This document shows, in pieces, positions 22,013-24,806 of a DNA stretch of 24,806 nt. The stretch lies in the IMG/VR virus record IMGVR_UViG_3300009409_000041, positions 1 to 24,806 of that record; one strand, 5' to 3'. This DNA is from a virus. Position 1 is the first letter of the stretch; every line of letters starts with the position of its first letter. Position numbers and translations under genes: made by a program. A model generated the notes under the pieces. The model was given only the letters and a program-made list of their open reading frames with translations. It had not been told where the DNA came from and did not search any database.

Positions 22013-23932
22013 ATGAGCTACTATAAGTACAAAGAACAAGAGGTTAAGGACACCCAAATGGATTGGGGTTCTTTAGGTAAGGACTTCCGTAAAGGAGTAG
22101 ATACCATTGCTACAGAACGTCAAGCTAAGCGTGATACAATAGAAGAGAACTATCAGACTCTTAAGACTAAGATTGAGGACGAGTCTCCTTTAGGTTCACA
22201 CGCAGGAACTAACGAAGCTATGGCTAAGTTCTCTGCTGACGCAGCACAACAAGCATTAGATATGAACCGTCGTATGAAGGCAGGTGATATCGAGCCTTCT
22301 TCTAACACAGCATTCATGACTAACCTTACATCTTCTACTAAGAACATGTTTAAGATAGGTCAAGACTTTAACAATAACTTCGATGAGACTATGGCTCGTC
22401 ACCTAGAAGGTGGAGTAGGAGCTGCGGAAGAGTTAGCATACCTAGAGGCTGCTGAGTTATTTAATAATAAAGGTGAACCATTCGTAGGTAAAGACGGACA
22501 GGTATACTTAGCTGCTAGAAGTAAAGGCGGTCAATTAGATTTTGATAACCCTATTAGTTTAGCACAAGCTCAGGCTGCTTCTACACAACGTGTAGATAAG
22601 TTTGATATGAATACACAGTCAGGAGTTATAGCTAACCAATTGGACGTACCGTATGTTAAAGCAGTACGTAGTGGTAAGATAAACTCTATAGAAGACGCAC
22701 GTAATAACCCTGCTTTTGCTAAGGCATTAGCATCTATGGTTGATGCAGATTTATCTACACCATCAGCTATGGCTTCTATTCTTTTAGACAATGCTAACGG
22801 ATACGGATACGACTTAACAGGAGAGCACATTAGCCCTACTACTATTCAGTCTCAGTACAACGAAGAGTCAGGACGTTATGAGCCTGTACTTACTGCAGAG
22901 CAAGAAGCGAAAGCTAAAGAGATTTATGAGAACACTATCCTAGCACAGATTGGGCATAAGGAAACTGTTAAACCTATTATACAACAGCAGCAGTGGCAAG
23001 CAAACGCAGGAGCTGCTAAGAAGAAACATCGTAATACTGTTGATATGGCTTCAAAGCTATACAGTGGTTCAGAGGATGAAATCATGGCAGCTCGTGAATA
23101 CTTCTTAGGTTTAAATGATAAGATTAAGAACATCACACGTACTACTGACGGAGTTAATGTAACTTACATTGGTAAGGACGGTTCTACAACATCTAACAAT
23201 ATAAGCTTCAAAGCTTCTAGCGGTGATTGGAAGACTGAGGAAGACTTCATTCGTTCTATCACAGAGCTTACAGGAGAAGGAGACCTAGACGCTGCAATCA
23301 AGAGTGGAGGATACACCGCTACTACACCAACTGCATATGAAGTTACAGGAGCAGGTAGAACATCTAATACTCCTGACAAACAATACGGAGAGCTAGAGCT
23401 AGATATCGCAGGTCAAGATAACCTAGTGTCTACATCAGCAGCGTTCGACGATATAAACATTGAAGGTGAGGTGATGACAGGCAACACAGGGGATAGAGTT
23501 ATTATTACTGAAGGGTTCACGGAAGTTACTAATGGTATCTTCGGTAACCTATCAGGTAGCAAGACAGAAGGTTCTGTTGTCGGTTCATTCGACGAAGGGT
23601 CAGAAGTCTTCACCATCTTCTTACCTAATGCAATGACGGAGCCTATCTTCATACCAATTGAAGAAGGTGATAGCGAGATGCAGACGGTCATGAAGAACGT
23701 AACGAAGTCTATCTACGACGCAGCTAATAACGGTCAGATGATTTCACCTGAGGATATGTCTCAGCAGCTAGGTGCTTACTCTGATTTCCAATCAGAATAC
23801 GGAAGCGTGTCAGGCATAGAGACCGCAGCAGGAATAGGGGGTGATGCCCCTGTAGTTGCTGCCCCTGCTACAACCACACCTGTTAGCGGAGAGGAGTCTC
23901 AAACTTCACTACCTTCGACAGGAGCTTACTAG
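22013..23932 (+). CDS. Large internal virion (cargo) protein candidate
   Basis: The 639-residue protein begins MSYYKYKEQEVKDTQMDWGS. Residues about 30-130 are helical and charged, followed by a mixed central domain (about 130-400, including KDGQVYLAAR and GYGYDLTGEH). A beta-rich part follows (about 400-590) and a Pro/Ala/Thr-rich disordered tail. It lies between a T7 gp14-like protein and the start of another long protein, the usual place of ejected internal proteins in podoviruses and of the cargo proteins of crAss-related phages. I see no transglycosylase or peptidase motif. It ends in tandem in-frame stops TAG TAA (23930-23935) and is followed by a terminator. Confidence 0.6.
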   Translation: MSYYKYKEQEVKDTQMDWGSLGKDFRKGVDTIATERQAKRDTIEENYQTLKTKIEDESPLGSHAGTNEAMAKFSADAAQQALDMNRRMKAGDIEPSSNTAFMTNLTSSTKNMFKIGQDFNNNFDETMARHLEGGVGAAEELAYLEAAELFNNKGEPFVGKDGQVYLAARSKGGQLDFDNPISLAQAQAASTQRVDKFDMNTQSGVIANQLDVPYVKAVRSGKINSIEDARNNPAFAKALASMVDADLSTPSAMASILLDNANGYGYDLTGEHISPTTIQSQYNEESGRYEPVLTAEQEAKAKEIYENTILAQIGHKETVKPIIQQQQWQANAGAAKKKHRNTVDMASKLYSGSEDEIMAAREYFLGLNDKIKNITRTTDGVNVTYIGKDGSTTSNNISFKASSGDWKTEEDFIRSITELTGEGDLDAAIKSGGYTATTPTAYEVTGAGRTSNTPDKQYGELELDIAGQDNLVSTSAAFDDINIEGEVMTGNTGDRVIITEGFTEVTNGIFGNLSGSKTEGSVVGSFDEGSEVFTIFLPNAMTEPIFIPIEEGDSEMQTVMKNVTKSIYDAANNGQMISPEDMSQQLGAYSDFQSEYGSVSGIETAAGIGGDAPVVAAPATTTPVSGEESQTSLPSTGAY

Positions 23933-23959
23933 TAATTATTGTGTAAACTGTTAACTACC

Positions 23960-23990
23960 AAGGGGGGCATTCGCTCCCCTTCGTTGTTTT
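23960..23990 (+). terminator. Rho-independent terminator
   Basis: AAGGGGGGC (23960-23968) pairs with GCTCCCCTT (23973-23981), with one wobble, around an ATTC loop. A T-rich stretch (CGTTGTTTT) follows. It closes the unit ending at 23932; the next promoter box starts within ten bases. Confidence 0.8.
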
Positions 23991-23995
23991 ATTCG

Positions 23996-24003
23996 TATAT
24001 TTG
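23996..24003 (+). promoter_or_regulatory. Bacteroidetes-type -7 element, TATATTTG
   Basis: TATATTTG is preceded by TTATTCG and followed by four bases (TAGT) before the ATG at 24008. The pattern repeats that at 12837. No -33 box is obvious. Confidence 0.7.
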
Positions 24004-24007
24004 TAGT

Positions 24008-24806
24008 ATGATTAACGAAGGAGCTATAACGGACGCGTACACATTATTCAAGACTCAGGGATATACTAAGAGTATAGAGGAGTTCAAGACATTAATGCTA
24101 TCAAATGACGACGCACTTAACGATGCGTACACAATCTTTGCAGCACAGGGTTACACTAAGGATGTTAGCGCATTCGGTGGACTAATGGGCAGAGAAGATA
24201 TCATGATGGATGAGAACGCCAATCCTATTAAAAAAAAAAGCGAGGACGTTACGGAATTGTCTTTGGAGGATGGTTCTTTGGATTCGCAAGAATCAGTTGA
24301 ACAGAGTGAGGAGGATACTGAAACTTTTAACGCACTGTCTGATGCAGAGCAAGCTAACGTTCAAGCAATAGACGCACAGTTTGGCGGCGTAGATTTAAAG
24401 GATGATGGTGGGGTTCAAGGAGATGCGGTAACCTATCAGGGTAGTGGGGTTATGGATAACCGCCCTGCCATTAGTAACTCACAGATGATTGCTAATGCTC
24501 AACGTAAAACACAGAGAGAAGCAGACGCTATAGAGATAGAAGTTAAGCGTTCAGGTGATGCAGCAGCTAAGGCACTTAAGAATAAGGAAGCACTTGACTT
24601 AGATGAGAACTTCGAGGTAGAGCTAAGCGTACTCACAGGTTCTTTCATGGAGGAGAACGGTTCAGACAAACTTGAGTCAGTGAGAAACATGTATTCTGCA
24701 TACGGAATCGTGGCACGTCTTTCAAATTACAGTGATGATATCGAACTGACAACTATCGATGGTAGAACTACCACGATGTCTATGGATAATTGGACTGATG
24801 AGGGGA
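24008..24806 (+). CDS. N-terminus of a large virion-associated protein with tandem repeats (partial)
   Basis: The frame is open from ATG 24008 to the end of the window (266 codons and one base). It begins with two copies of a 30-residue unit: ITDAYTLFKTQGYTKSIEEF (7-26) and LNDAYTIFAAQGYTKDVSAF (37-56), consensus D-A-Y-T-h-F-x-x-Q-G-Y-T-K-x-h-x-x-F. A Glu/Asp-rich linker follows (about 74-110), then charged helices and a mixed domain that starts near 200. I remember such DAYxxFxxxGYxGxxxxF units at the start of very long internal proteins of aquatic phages. Position after the other cargo candidates fits. In crAss-related phages this place can hold a giant ejected protein or RNA polymerase, but no such domain is inside the window. 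An A10 run lies at 24230-24239. Confidence 0.65.
   Translation, partial: MINEGAITDAYTLFKTQGYTKSIEEFKTLMLSNDDALNDAYTIFAAQGYTKDVSAFGGLMGREDIMMDENANPIKKKSEDVTELSLEDGSLDSQESVEQSEEDTETFNALSDAEQANVQAIDAQFGGVDLKDDGGVQGDAVTYQGSGVMDNRPAISNSQMIANAQRKTQREADAIEIEVKRSGDAAAKALKNKEALDLDENFEVELSVLTGSFMEENGSDKLESVRNMYSAYGIVARLSNYSDDIELTTIDGRTTTMSMDNWTDEG
24026..24187 (+). repeat. Two tandem protein repeats, 90-base period
   Basis: Residues 7-30 and 37-60 of the last gene align without gaps at a period of 30 residues, sharing D-A-Y-T, Q-G-Y-T-K, F and L-M. The DNA copies (24026-24097 and 24116-24187) have diverged, so this is an old duplication kept at protein level. Confidence 0.75.

Noticed and set aside
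23903-23932. LPSTG near the end of the 639-residue protein, like a sortase signal
   Set aside because: There is no hydrophobic span or basic tail after it, no signal peptide at the start, and sortase anchoring does not fit a phage internal protein of a Gram-negative-type host. It sits in a Pro/Ser/Thr-rich tail, so it is chance.
1-24806. tRNA genes, CRISPR arrays, insertion sequences, attachment sites
   Set aside because: All gaps between genes are short (the longest about 120 bases) and are filled by terminators, promoters and A/T-rich leaders. No cloverleaf, spaced repeats or terminal inverted repeats were seen.
1-24806. General stop-codon recoding as in some crAss-related phages
   Set aside because: TAA, TAG and TGA all end genes at sensible places here, and no gene has in-frame TAG or TGA. 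Only the TerL-portal junction was kept as a low-weight finding.

Overview
The window is a densely packed stretch of a tailed-phage genome, with one short minus-strand gene and everything else on the plus strand. Eight plus-strand copies of TAnnTTTG, the -7 element of Bacteroidetes (Bacteroides/Flavobacterium) promoters, stand directly before genes. Shine-Dalgarno sequences are largely absent and leaders are A/T-rich. Both traits point to a phage of a Bacteroidetes host. The module has a large terminase, a long portal, a scaffold, an HK97-type capsid protein, neck-like proteins, a 1547-residue tail protein and alanine-rich internal proteins. There is no sheath, tube or tape-measure gene, which suggests a podovirus. 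Sequence style and gene order resemble crAss-related marine phages such as those of Cellulophaga; this is my recollection of families, not a search result.

Layout: 1-123 is the tail of an upstream gene. 172-606 is a minus-strand winged-helix protein, convergent with it across a shared terminator. A promoter at 643 starts a unit of two tiny genes, a spike-base-like protein and a LamG-like protein. This unit ends at a hairpin terminator (2233-2258) that itself contains the next promoter. The lysis cassette (amidase, 3TM-type holin, coiled-coil membrane protein) occupies 2271-3510. A promoter at 3523 opens the packaging unit: a conserved 74-residue protein, a GroES-like protein, a possible small terminase, TerL and portal. 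A promoter at 9312 drives scaffold and major capsid protein, closed by a terminator at 11946. A single gene of unknown role (12034-12780) has its own promoter and terminator. The promoter at 12837 drives two neck candidates, the giant tail protein and two further tail proteins. The promoter at 20803 drives a GNAT-like protein and two internal/ejection-protein candidates, closed by a terminator at 23960. The promoter at 23996 opens a last gene that runs off the window and begins with two 30-residue-period repeats.

Many neighbouring genes overlap as TAATG, TAGTG or ATGA, which suggests translational coupling within units. Four promoters sit only 3-5 bases before an ATG, which suggests leaderless messages. 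No tRNA, CRISPR array, insertion sequence, attachment site or replication origin was seen. No gene-free stretch exceeds about 120 bases.
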